Assembly (NCBI GenBank): GCA_017860765.1
Contig: JAGDMY010000040.1
Span: 1-9,008, forward strand
Origin: Chloroflexota bacterium
GTDB lineage: Bacteria > Chloroflexota > Dehalococcoidia > Dehalococcoidales > UBA3254
DNA: 9,008 nt
Direction of reading: 5' to 3'
Position numbers and translations under genes: made by a program. The notes under the pieces are model-generated. The model made no database searches, had not been told where the DNA came from, and saw only the letters and a list, made by a program, of their open reading frames with translations. How positions within the stretch are numbered: position 1 is the stretch's first letter; each line of letters opens with the position of its first letter. Positions 1 to 5,901 of this stretch are shown piece after piece.

Positions 1-902
1 CCCACCCTGACCAGGAGCTCCCGGATTCTTTCCAGCCCTGACCGAGGCAAAATATCCATCTCCTGGGCCATCCTCGCCTCCACCATCATGCCAATCGCGA
101 CTGCCCTGCCATGGCCGATGTGAAAGTCCGCAGCCGTCTCAACGGCATGGCCTACGGTGTGCCCGTAGTTCAAGATATTCCTGATACCCAGGTCATTCTC
201 ATCTTTCTCAACTATTTCAGCCTTGATAGCCGCACAGCGCGAGACTACAGCCTCCAGCATTTCCATCTCCCTGGTTTCCAGCCGCTCCAGGTTAGTCTCG
301 AGGCGTTGAAACAGCTCTGCATCCCGGATCACCGCATACTTGATTACCTCGGCGAGCCCGTTCTTAAACTCTTCCTCAGGCAGCGTTTTGAGCGTGGCGA
401 TATCTGAGATGACCAGCCTCGGCTGATAAAAAGCGCCGATAACATTTTTTAGCTTTCCGTGGTTGACGCCGGTCTTGCCTCCAAGGCTGCTGTCCACTTG
501 TGCCAGGAGAGTAGTCGGAAGATGGACCAGCGGCACCCCCCGCATGTAGGTGGCAGCTACAAATCCCGCCAGGTCTCCAATAACCCCACCACCCAGGGCC
601 AGTACGGGAGTCAGTCTTTCAGCCTGGTTATCGCTTAAGCGCTCAAATAAGCCGGACGCTTGTTCCAGCGATTTGTACTTCTCCCCCTCGGGCACTTCCA
701 GCATCACAGGTATCAGTCCGGCTGCCTTGAGATCAGCCTCAAGTACGTCGCCGTAGAGGCTTCTGACCGCAGGGTTGGTAACGACGGCCGCCCTGCCACG
801 CAGCCCCAGCCCGTGCAACTTTTCGCCCGCCTTCCTGATGAGTCCGGGGCCAATATGGACTTCATATTTGTTCTGAGCCAGCTTTACATTTATTATCTGC
901 AT
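1..902 (-). CDS. aroB: 3-dehydroquinate synthase, C-terminus cut by window edge
   Basis: This gene encodes the cytoplasmic enzyme that converts DAHP to 3-dehydroquinate, the second step of the shikimate pathway, using NAD+ and a divalent metal. I translated the reverse complement from the ATG at 902; it stays open for 300 codons to the window edge. The family is usually about 360 residues, so roughly 60 C-terminal residues are missing. The N-terminus MQIINVKLAQ matches typical AroB starts. The NAD-binding glycine motif GGGVIGDLAGF begins at residue 104, and SSLGGKTGVNHGK spans about residues 138-150, with K143 in the active site. The expected metal ligands are all present: E185 (in GLAEVIKYA), H248 (in NYGHTVGH) and H264 (in HIGHGRAVAIGMM). 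There is no strong Shine-Dalgarno at the usual distance; only GAG directly precedes the ATG, but the N-terminal match supports this start. It lies on the same strand as, and downstream of, the MarR gene but is probably functionally unrelated to it. Confidence 0.96.
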   Translation of the reverse strand, partial: MQIINVKLAQNKYEVHIGPGLIRKAGEKLHGLGLRGRAAVVTNPAVRSLYGDVLEADLKAAGLIPVMLEVPEGEKYKSLEQASGLFERLSDNQAERLTPVLALGGGVIGDLAGFVAATYMRGVPLVHLPTTLLAQVDSSLGGKTGVNHGKLKNVIGAFYQPRLVISDIATLKTLPEEEFKNGLAEVIKYAVIRDAELFQRLETNLERLETREMEMLEAVVSRCAAIKAEIVEKDENDLGIRNILNYGHTVGHAVETAADFHIGHGRAVAIGMMVEARMAQEMDILPRSGLERIRELLVRV

Positions 903-950
903 CTCTTTTTCAAAGGATCTTCCGTGGCGAGATGGCCTGGGAATATTAAT

Positions 951-973
951 TAGCCCTCCGCTTGGGAGGGCTA
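951..973 (-). terminator. GC-rich hairpin between marR and aroB, possible terminator
   Basis: Bases 951-959 (TAGCCCTCC) pair perfectly with 965-973 (GGAGGGCTA) around a 5-base loop, giving a stable 9-bp stem. It lies about 130 bases beyond the MarR stop codon, in the direction of MarR transcription, and about 50 bases before the aroB start. Neither strand has a good T-run after the stem; the minus strand continues ATTAATATTC. It may therefore be a weak terminator, an attenuator in the aroB leader, or a structural element. Confidence 0.35.
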
Positions 974-977
974 TTTG

Positions 978-1006
978 ATTGTCCGGTTTTATTTGGGTTA
1001 TTACAA
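978..1006 (-). promoter_or_regulatory. weak candidate promoter for aroB
   Basis: On the minus strand, TTGTAA (1006-1001) is followed after 17 bases by GACAAT (983-978). Each hexamer matches the sigma-A consensus at 4 of 6 positions and the spacing is ideal. The predicted start would fall inside the 951-973 hairpin, which would disrupt it, so the promoter and a terminator role for the hairpin compete as explanations. This is a weak prediction. Confidence 0.2.
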
Positions 1007-1020
1007 ATTTGCTCCCAAGC

Positions 1021-1042
1021 CCATTTTCATGTTCTAAAATGG
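1021..1042. repeat. inverted repeat CCATTTT-N8-AAAATGG
   Basis: The perfect 7-bp arms are CCATTTT (1021-1027) and AAAATGG (1036-1042), separated by 8 bases. It lies 60 bases beyond the MarR stop codon in the AT-rich spacer before aroB. It could be a protein-binding site or a weak hairpin at the 3' end of the marR transcript. No T-run follows it on the minus strand, so it is not a convincing intrinsic terminator. Confidence 0.35.
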
Positions 1043-1102
1043 TTATAACAAATATAACTAGGAGCCAGATTTCTAACCAGCATCTCTTTCAACTCTTCGT
1101 GC

Positions 1103-1600
1103 CTAGATATCGGATGGAGGCAGCTCATCGCGGTCAAGCCCGATTTCCTTTCTGGCTGTGGCCAGCAATTTTTCCAGATGCCCCCGGAATGCTTTCTTTT
1201 CTTTGGCATCCATGGTGTTAAAAATGCGATGAATGGGCCCTCTCTTGGTAGAAAGGTCATAAGTTTTTTTGCCTTTTTCGGTCATTACCACTCTAACCAG
1301 GTTCTTGCGGTCCAAATCCTTAACTTTCTTGACCAACCCTCTCCGGGCCATCCGGTCTACCAGAGCGGATACAGTATGAGGCTGACGAATAATATGCCTG
1401 GCCAGAGCTGCGGGAGTGGCTTTATTCCCCAGGGCCTGCACCACAAATAAAAGCCCCACCTGCTCCGGAGATACCCCATATCTTTGCAACTCCTTCTCCC
1501 GGGCCCTGAAGATGGCGTATCTGGTGTGGGTCAACAACAACCATAGATCTTGATCCTCATCCTCCGCAGAATAGAATTTCGCCGATTCATCATATTGCAT
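1103..1600 (-). CDS. MarR-family transcriptional regulator
   Basis: This encodes a 165-residue cytoplasmic winged-helix repressor-type protein, the usual size for the MarR family, which acts as a dimer on palindromic operators. An N-terminal dimerisation helix covers about residues 14-40. The helix-turn-helix falls at about 60-90 (TPAALARHI, then QPHTVSALVDRMARRGLV, the recognition-helix pattern), and the wing at about 92-110 (KVKDLDRKNLVRVVMTEKGK) closely follows the family's D-x-R-x-x-x-V-x-x-T-x-x-G pattern. C-terminal helices run to about residue 152. The minus-strand ATG at 1600 is preceded by AGAGGGAAGAG, a purine-rich ribosome binding site. The gene is transcribed away from the CoA-transferase genes across a shared 299-base region. 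MarR proteins encoded next to aromatic acyl-CoA genes (for example BadR and CouR) often respond to the acid or its CoA thioester, so local control is a reasonable inference. The ligand is unknown. Confidence 0.93.
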   Translation of the reverse strand: MQYDESAKFYSAEDEDQDLWLLLTHTRYAIFRAREKELQRYGVSPEQVGLLFVVQALGNKATPAALARHIIRQPHTVSALVDRMARRGLVKKVKDLDRKNLVRVVMTEKGKKTYDLSTKRGPIHRIFNTMDAKEKKAFRGHLEKLLATARKEIGLDRDELPPSDI

Positions 1601-1630
1601 ACTGATATTCTCTTCCCTCTAATTATTATT

Positions 1631-1657
1631 TGTGGACGGGCTTATACGTTTTCCACA
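1631..1657. promoter_or_regulatory. inverted repeat TGTGGA-N15-TCCACA, candidate marR operator
   Basis: Six-base arms TGTGGA (1631-1636) and TCCACA (1652-1657) are exact reverse complements. The element sits just downstream of the start point expected from the candidate marR promoter, a position where a bound repressor would block transcription. A further direct copy, TTGTGGA, occurs at 1827-1833 in the CoA-transferase leader. The wide spacing is larger than in most MarR operators, so the assignment is tentative. Confidence 0.35.
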
Positions 1658-1665
1658 TTGAGTAT

Positions 1666-1694
1666 ATTATAACATTAAGCTTGCCCATAATCTA
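1666..1694 (-). promoter_or_regulatory. candidate marR promoter
   Basis: The minus strand reads a perfect TATAAT at 1671-1666. The sequence 17 bases upstream is TAGATT (1694-1689), only a 3 of 6 match to TTGACA. The predicted start near 1659 would give a leader of about 60 bases before the MarR ATG at 1600. The -10 box is good but the -35 box is poor, as would be tolerable for a modestly expressed regulator. Confidence 0.35.
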
Positions 1695-1767
1695 CCCCCC
1701 TGTGTCCGGCTTTTTTAGCGGGCGTGGTGGATTTTCATATATTCACTTCCGCGGCCCGTATAAGTAT

Positions 1768-1796
1768 TTGACAACCCGGGAGGGCTATGATATTTT
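1768..1796 (+). promoter_or_regulatory. sigma-A-type promoter for the first CoA-transferase pair
   Basis: A consensus -35 box TTGACA (1768-1773) and a -10 box TATTTT (1791-1796, 4 of 6) are separated by the optimal 17 bases. Transcription would start near 1803, leaving a leader of about 97 bases before the ATG at 1900. A second TATAAT lies at 1845-1850 but lacks a recognisable -35 box. The promoter lies inside an upstream extension of the downstream reading frame, which argues against that extension being translated. Confidence 0.65.
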
Positions 1797-1801
1797 AATC
1801 C

Positions 1802-1813
1802 CCGGATATCCGG
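1802..1813. promoter_or_regulatory. 12-bp perfect palindrome at the predicted transcription start, candidate operator
   Basis: CCGGATATCCGG is a perfect palindrome beginning at the predicted +1 of the 1768-1796 promoter. A repressor bound here would block initiation, and the divergently encoded MarR protein is the obvious candidate. Binding itself is not shown by the sequence. Confidence 0.4.
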
Positions 1814-1865
1814 CTTCATACTGGGCTTGTGGAAAGCGAACCTGTATAATTATGTTGAACTCGCC

Positions 1866-1882
1866 TGATCATATTTCGATCA
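1866..1882. promoter_or_regulatory. inverted repeat TGATC-N7-GATCA just before the ribosome binding site
   Basis: Arms TGATC (1866-1870) and GATCA (1878-1882) form a 17-base element with the size typical of a MarR-type operator. It ends 5 bases before the AGAGGAGG ribosome binding site (1887-1894) of the first CoA-transferase gene. It could act as a downstream operator or, less likely given its AT-rich loop, as an RNA hairpin near the ribosome binding site. Confidence 0.3.
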
Positions 1883-1899
1883 AATCAGAGGAGGATGCC

Positions 1900-3150
1900 A
1901 TGCTGAGTTGCTACCGGATTTTGGATCTGACCGATGAGAAGGGCTATATCTGCGGGAAGGCGCTCAGTGACTTCGGCGCTGATGTAATTAAAATCGAAAA
2001 GCCGGGAGGCGACCCTGCCAGACGCCGTGGGCCTTTCTACCACGATAGTCCTGACCCGGAGAAAAATCTTTACTGGTTCTCTTTCAATGCCAACAAAAAA
2101 GGCATTACCCTGGATATAGAAACTGAGGCCGGGCAGGAGATCTTCAAAAAGCTGGTCAAGAAGGCCGATGTGGTTATCGAGTCCTTCGAAACCGGATACC
2201 TGGACAAACTGGGGTTGGGGTATGACGCGATCAGCAAAATAAACCCCGGAATTGTGTTGACCTCGATCTCAGGTTTTGGACAGGAAGGCCCCTATAAAGA
2301 TTTCAAGACGCCGGATATCGTCGTCCGGTCGCTGGGCGGGATTGTCTATACCGCAGGTTATGAAGACCGGCCCCCTTTAACTGCCGGCTATGAGCACACC
2401 CATTTGCTGGGTGCCCTGTATGCGGCGGTCGGCACCATGATAGCCTTAAGCCACCGCCAGTTGACAGGACTCGGGCAACACGTAGAGTCCTCAACCCAAC
2501 AGGCCTGCGCCATCATTGCCTCAGCTGAAATAGAAGGCCCTTATGCCCTCTTTGGAAGAGTACTTTCCAGGCACGGTAGAGCCCGGGGTTCTGTAACCCT
2601 GAATGACGGCACTATTTTTTACAATCCACTGCTCTGGGAATGCAAGGACGGCGATGTGGCCTTCAACCTGCTGTTGAATCCCACCGCAGCCAAAGCCAAC
2701 CTGGCCCTGATGGAGGGACTCAAGAGGGATGGAATCGACATCGGTTTTCTGGGGGACTGGGAATGGGACAAAAAGGGCTGGCGACACATGAGCCTGGAAC
2801 AAGCCAAGGAAGTAGTGCAAATACTGGCCAAGTTTTTCCGCCTGCATACCAAAGCGGAGTTGTTGCAGCTGGCTGTCCAGAACCGCTTCCAGATTGGCCC
2901 CTGCAACGATGCCGAGGATGTGCTCAAACATCCGCAGCTGGAAGCCAGAAAATTCTGGAAGGACATTGAACATCCCGAGCTGGGCACCAGCCTGAGGTAT
3001 CCGGGAGGGCCAGTGCAGACCACGGCAGGGTACGTCGGAATAAGAAGGCGGGCCCCTCTCATCGGCGAGCATAATGTCGAGATTTATCAAAAAGAGTTGA
3101 AAATGTCGGCCCGTAAAATCAGCACTCTGAAAGCCAGCGGGGTCATTTAA
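1900..3150 (+). CDS. Family III (CaiB/BaiF) CoA-transferase, type A subunit, pair 1
   Basis: This encodes a 416-residue soluble protein of the CaiB/BaiF fold, which moves CoA between a thioester donor and a free acid. The N-terminal Rossmann-like part carries GADVIKIEKPGGDP (about 26-39), followed by WFSFNANKKGITLDIETEAG (59-78) and the C-terminal hallmark RRAPLIGEHN (383-392). The ATG at 1900 has a strong ribosome binding site (AGAGGAGG, 5 bases away). The frame is open back to 1630, but that extension covers the promoter and looks non-coding. By-eye alignment with E. coli YfdW puts His168 where the catalytic aspartate belongs (PPLTAGYEHTHLLGALYA); the nearest acid is Glu165. It is therefore probably the non-catalytic partner of the next gene, 18 bases downstream, much as two family III proteins form BbsEF. 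It resembles the protein at 4619-5884, including a Trp-rich stretch (GDWEWDKKGW, 285-294). The substrate is unknown. Confidence 0.92.
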   Translation: MLSCYRILDLTDEKGYICGKALSDFGADVIKIEKPGGDPARRRGPFYHDSPDPEKNLYWFSFNANKKGITLDIETEAGQEIFKKLVKKADVVIESFETGYLDKLGLGYDAISKINPGIVLTSISGFGQEGPYKDFKTPDIVVRSLGGIVYTAGYEDRPPLTAGYEHTHLLGALYAAVGTMIALSHRQLTGLGQHVESSTQQACAIIASAEIEGPYALFGRVLSRHGRARGSVTLNDGTIFYNPLLWECKDGDVAFNLLLNPTAAKANLALMEGLKRDGIDIGFLGDWEWDKKGWRHMSLEQAKEVVQILAKFFRLHTKAELLQLAVQNRFQIGPCNDAEDVLKHPQLEARKFWKDIEHPELGTSLRYPGGPVQTTAGYVGIRRRAPLIGEHNVEIYQKELKMSARKISTLKASGVI

Positions 3151-3154
3151 GAGC

Positions 3155-3160
3155 AGGAGG
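3155..3160 (+). promoter_or_regulatory. AGGAGG ribosome binding site selecting a GTG start
   Basis: A full consensus AGGAGG lies 8 bases before the GTG at 3169. This fixes a GTG start for the second CoA-transferase gene, whose next residues EKRPLEGVKVIQL align with the usual N-terminus of the family and with MEKKKVFEGIKIAEF of its paralogue at 5902. Confidence 0.8.
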
Positions 3161-3168
3161 ATTATAGC

Positions 3169-4401
3169 GTGGAAAAGCGACCTTTGGAAGGGGTAAAAGT
3201 TATCCAGCTTTGCTGGGCAGGAGTTGGGGTGTATACTCTGAACTTCCTCAGTCATTACGGGGCCACGACTATAAGGGTAGAGACTTCAACATATCCGGAC
3301 CCGGTCAGGGTTTTTGAACCTTACGCGCCGACTTATAAGCCGGGAGAACCCATCGGACTGGAGCGCAGCGTCTTCTACTCCATCACCCACACTGCTCCTG
3401 AGCTGGGCATGGTCCTGAATTTAAAGCAACCGGAAGCGATCGAAGTCTTTAAGAAGCTGGTGGCCTGGGCAGACGTGGTAGGAGAAGGATTCCCCGCCGG
3501 AGTGATGGACAAAATCGGTCTGGACTACGAGGGATTGAGGAAGGTCAAACCGGATATCATCATGATGCGGACCTGCGGTTACGGACATACCGGCCCGATG
3601 GCTGCCCAGCCTGGATTCGGCAGCATAATGACCGCTGTGACCATGATGGATACCTTCACGGGTTGGCCTGATAGAAGGCCTCTGGCGCCCACTACCTATT
3701 ACACCGATCAATTTGTGCCGATGTTCGCGGCACTGGCTATCCTGGCAGCTTTGGACTATCGCCGCCGTACCGGCCAGGGGCAGTATATCGACCACTCCCA
3801 GATGGAAGCCGGGTTAAACTGCGTTACTCCTCTCATTTTGGACTACGAAGTTAACGGAAGAAAACCCGCTTTGAAAGGCAATAAAAGCGATTATGCGGCT
3901 CCCCACGGGATCTACCGCTGCAAGGGCGAGGACAGATGGGTTGCCATTGCGGTGATGAACGACCGGGAGTGGCAAGCTTTTAAGAAAATCCTGGGAAATC
4001 CCTCCTGGGCTGCTGATACCCGCTACGATGCCGTGGAAGGCCGCCTTAAAGATAGCGACGAGCTTGATCGGCAGGTTGAAGCCTGGACCATAGATCAAAC
4101 GCCGGAACGGGTAATGGCCATTCTCCAGGGTGCGGGGATAGGTGCCGGGGTAGTGGCCAATTCCAGGGATATGGATAACGATCTGCAGCTTAATTATTAC
4201 AATTTTTACCGGGAGTTGGAGCATCCTTTTATGGGCAAGCTGCATTATTATCATCCAGCAGCCTTGAAATTGTCCAGGGCTGAAACTGCAGTCCAGCGGC
4301 CGGTCCTGTTGGGGGAACACACTGATTATGTTTGTTCCCAGATTCTCGGTATGTCCCGCAAAGAAATCGACGATCTGCGGGCCAAGGGTGTGTTTAAATA
4401 G
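3169..4401 (+). CDS. Family III (CaiB/BaiF) CoA-transferase, type B catalytic subunit, pair 1
   Basis: This is a complete 410-residue family III CoA-transferase, starting at GTG after a perfect ribosome binding site and only 18 bases downstream of the type A gene, so the two are almost certainly co-transcribed. N-terminal segments include LEGVKVIQLCWAGVG (6-20) and GATTIRVET (31-39), then TGWPDRRPLAP (164-174), RRRTGQGQYIDHSQMEAG (198-215) and APHGIYRCKGEDRWVAIAV in the small domain; the C-terminal motif is VLLGEHTDYV. Asp180, in YYTDQFVPMFAA, aligns without gaps to catalytic Asp169 of YfdW, the residue that forms the aspartyl-CoA anhydride in formyl-CoA transferases. This protein should thus carry the active site of the A-B complex. 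It is closely similar in layout to the protein at 5902-7155. It could transfer CoA to an aromatic or aliphatic acid, but the acceptor cannot be identified. Confidence 0.93.
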   Translation: MEKRPLEGVKVIQLCWAGVGVYTLNFLSHYGATTIRVETSTYPDPVRVFEPYAPTYKPGEPIGLERSVFYSITHTAPELGMVLNLKQPEAIEVFKKLVAWADVVGEGFPAGVMDKIGLDYEGLRKVKPDIIMMRTCGYGHTGPMAAQPGFGSIMTAVTMMDTFTGWPDRRPLAPTTYYTDQFVPMFAALAILAALDYRRRTGQGQYIDHSQMEAGLNCVTPLILDYEVNGRKPALKGNKSDYAAPHGIYRCKGEDRWVAIAVMNDREWQAFKKILGNPSWAADTRYDAVEGRLKDSDELDRQVEAWTIDQTPERVMAILQGAGIGAGVVANSRDMDNDLQLNYYNFYRELEHPFMGKLHYYHPAALKLSRAETAVQRPVLLGEHTDYVCSQILGMSRKEIDDLRAKGVFK

Positions 4402-4446
4402 TCCGGCGGCCTCAGAAAGCATCTTATACGTCTGGCTTTATCGAGA

Positions 4447-4475
4447 TTGACTTTTGCCATAAGCTGCGAAATAAT
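4447..4475 (+). promoter_or_regulatory. promoter for the second CoA-transferase pair
   Basis: TTGACT (4447-4452) and AATAAT (4470-4475) are separated by 17 bases; each matches consensus at 5 of 6 positions. The predicted start near 4482 gives a leader of about 137 bases. Thus the second pair can be expressed separately from the first. I see no convincing terminator between the end of the first pair (4401) and this promoter, so read-through from pair 1 is also likely. Confidence 0.55.
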
Positions 4476-4481
4476 ATTGAG

Positions 4482-4618
4482 AACAGCCTGTCAGCTTTTC
4501 GTACAAATTACTTAAAGCGGTGCGGCTGCCCCACATTTAACAGATTTTAGGCTCACCTGTAGAGTGCCGTAACCGACCCTTGAAAAGGACTCAACCTTAT
4601 TTTGTTAGGATAAAGTAG
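4482..4618 (+). other. untranslated leader of the second CoA-transferase pair
   Basis: This stretch contains no open reading frame with a ribosome binding site and no T-box, tRNA or recognisable riboswitch motif. Only short imperfect inverted repeats are visible, for example ACAGCCTGT near its start. The ribosome binding site AGGA (4607-4610) lies 8 bases before the ATG at 4619. Confidence 0.4.
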
Positions 4619-5884
4619 ATGGTTAATGAGCAGACAAAGTCGGCCTTGCCTGGATTTCGGGTCCTGGATTTAACTGAAGGTGGGTGTATGCTGGGCGGCA
4701 GGATGCTGGGAGACGTTGGGGCAGACGTCATCAAGATTGAGACTCCTTCCGGCAGTCCCTCTCGTATTGCCCCTTATTATAAGAATATCGCGGACCCTGA
4801 AAAAAGCCTGGTCTGGTTTGCTTATAACTCTAATAAACGGGGCGTCAGCCTGGATATCCGCCAGCCAGAGGGTCAGCAGCTTTTTAAGAAGCTGGTCGGT
4901 ACCGCGGATGCTGTCCTGGAATCCTTCGCACCGGGCTACATGAGCAGCCTTAAGCTGGGTTATGAGGACTTATGCCAGGTCAAGCCGGATATCATCATGG
5001 CTTCTATCACTCCCTTCGGCCAAAAAGGGCCCAAGTCCAATTATCAGGCCAGCGATCTCACCATCTGGGCCAGCGGGGGTTTTCTCAATGATTGCGGCGA
5101 CCCTGACCGGGCTCCGGTTTGGATCAGTTTTCCTCAGGCCACCCTCTTTGGGGGGGCAGAGGGGGCCATCGGCACTCTCTCCGCATTTTTATACCGCCTG
5201 GATACCGGAGAAGGCCAGTGTATCGATGTTTCGATGCAGGAGGCGGCGGTCTCCCCGAATATGAATATCCTCCCCATGTGGGATGTCGCCAAAATCGAGT
5301 TCCGCAGAGTTGGGGCAGTCTCCTATGTTCCCCGCACCGGCGTTAAACAGCCGATTTATTTCAGATGCAAAGACGGCTACGTGATGATTCTGGCCATTGG
5401 CGGCAACGACCCCTATGCTTCCTCATCTGAAAGGCTGGTAAAGTGGATGGGCGAATTCGGCATGGCCCCACCCTGGCTCACCCGGATCAACTGGTGGAAC
5501 GATTACAACGCTTCCACGTTGTCACAGGAGCTGGCTGATAAAGTGGGTCAAGCTATAGAGCAATTCACTTTGACCAAGGGCAAGATGGATTTATATCTGG
5601 AAGGGGCCTTCCAGAGGCAAATACTGGTAGCACCGGTCTCTAATACTAAAGATATCAGTGAAGATATTCAACTCAGAGCCCGTAATTACTGGGTGCATCT
5701 CGACCATCCCGAATTAGGCCAGTCTCTCCCTTACTGCGGACCCTTTATTAAAATGAGCGCAACCCCCATTTCTTACCAGAGAAGGGCCCCTTTGATCGGT
5801 GAGCACAATCGGGAAATATACGTTGAAGAACTTGGCCTTACCGAAGACCATCTCAAGGCTTTGCGCGACAAGAAGATCATCTGA
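4619..5884 (+). CDS. Family III (CaiB/BaiF) CoA-transferase, type A subunit, pair 2
   Basis: This 421-residue soluble protein is a paralogue of the one at 1900-3150. Shared blocks are RVLDLTE (14-20), GADVIKIETPSGSPSR (34-49), DPEKSLVWFAYNSNKRGVSLDI (59-80), GFLNDCGDPDRAPVW (154-168), FRCKDGYVMIL in the small domain and RRAPLIGEHNREIY near the C-terminus. Both also carry a Trp-rich segment in the small domain (here INWWNDYNAS). The position equivalent to YfdW catalytic Asp169 is Thr175 (FPQATLFGGAEGAIG), with no nearby acid except Glu181, so it probably lacks transferase activity alone. It does keep the DVSMQEA motif (203-209), which follows the TGEGQ turn in ordinary family members. It sits 17 bases before the type B gene. 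The ATG at 4619 has AGGA 8 bases upstream. It may shape the substrate pocket or stabilise the complex; alternatively it is catalytic through another residue. Confidence 0.92.
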   Translation: MVNEQTKSALPGFRVLDLTEGGCMLGGRMLGDVGADVIKIETPSGSPSRIAPYYKNIADPEKSLVWFAYNSNKRGVSLDIRQPEGQQLFKKLVGTADAVLESFAPGYMSSLKLGYEDLCQVKPDIIMASITPFGQKGPKSNYQASDLTIWASGGFLNDCGDPDRAPVWISFPQATLFGGAEGAIGTLSAFLYRLDTGEGQCIDVSMQEAAVSPNMNILPMWDVAKIEFRRVGAVSYVPRTGVKQPIYFRCKDGYVMILAIGGNDPYASSSERLVKWMGEFGMAPPWLTRINWWNDYNASTLSQELADKVGQAIEQFTLTKGKMDLYLEGAFQRQILVAPVSNTKDISEDIQLRARNYWVHLDHPELGQSLPYCGPFIKMSATPISYQRRAPLIGEHNREIYVEELGLTEDHLKALRDKKII

Positions 5885-5901
5885 TTTCAGGACGGCAGAC
5901 A

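Noticed and set aside
111..953. Plus-strand open frames over the aroB region
   Set aside because: The minus strand translates continuously into 3-dehydroquinate synthase with all metal ligands, so these are shadows.
1845..1850. A second forward promoter at a perfect TATAAT
   Set aside because: No acceptable -35 box lies 16 to 18 bases upstream, and the upstream promoter at 1768-1796 is better.
1630..1899. A 90-codon N-terminal extension of the first CoA-transferase frame
   Set aside because: It covers the TTGACA-N17-TATTTT promoter and the palindromes, has no family similarity, and the ATG at 1900 has a strong ribosome binding site and a normal family N-terminus.
2521..3255. A 244-codon minus-strand open frame inside the first CoA-transferase gene
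   Set aside because: It lies opposite a clearly coding region with strong family motifs and its translation resembles no family I recognise; it is a shadow frame. The same applies to the minus-strand frames at 3814-4422 and 6139-6687.
4482..4618. A riboswitch or T-box in the leader of the second CoA-transferase pair
   Set aside because: No T-box consensus, anti-terminator or known aptamer core is visible, and the small inverted repeats are too short to support a call.
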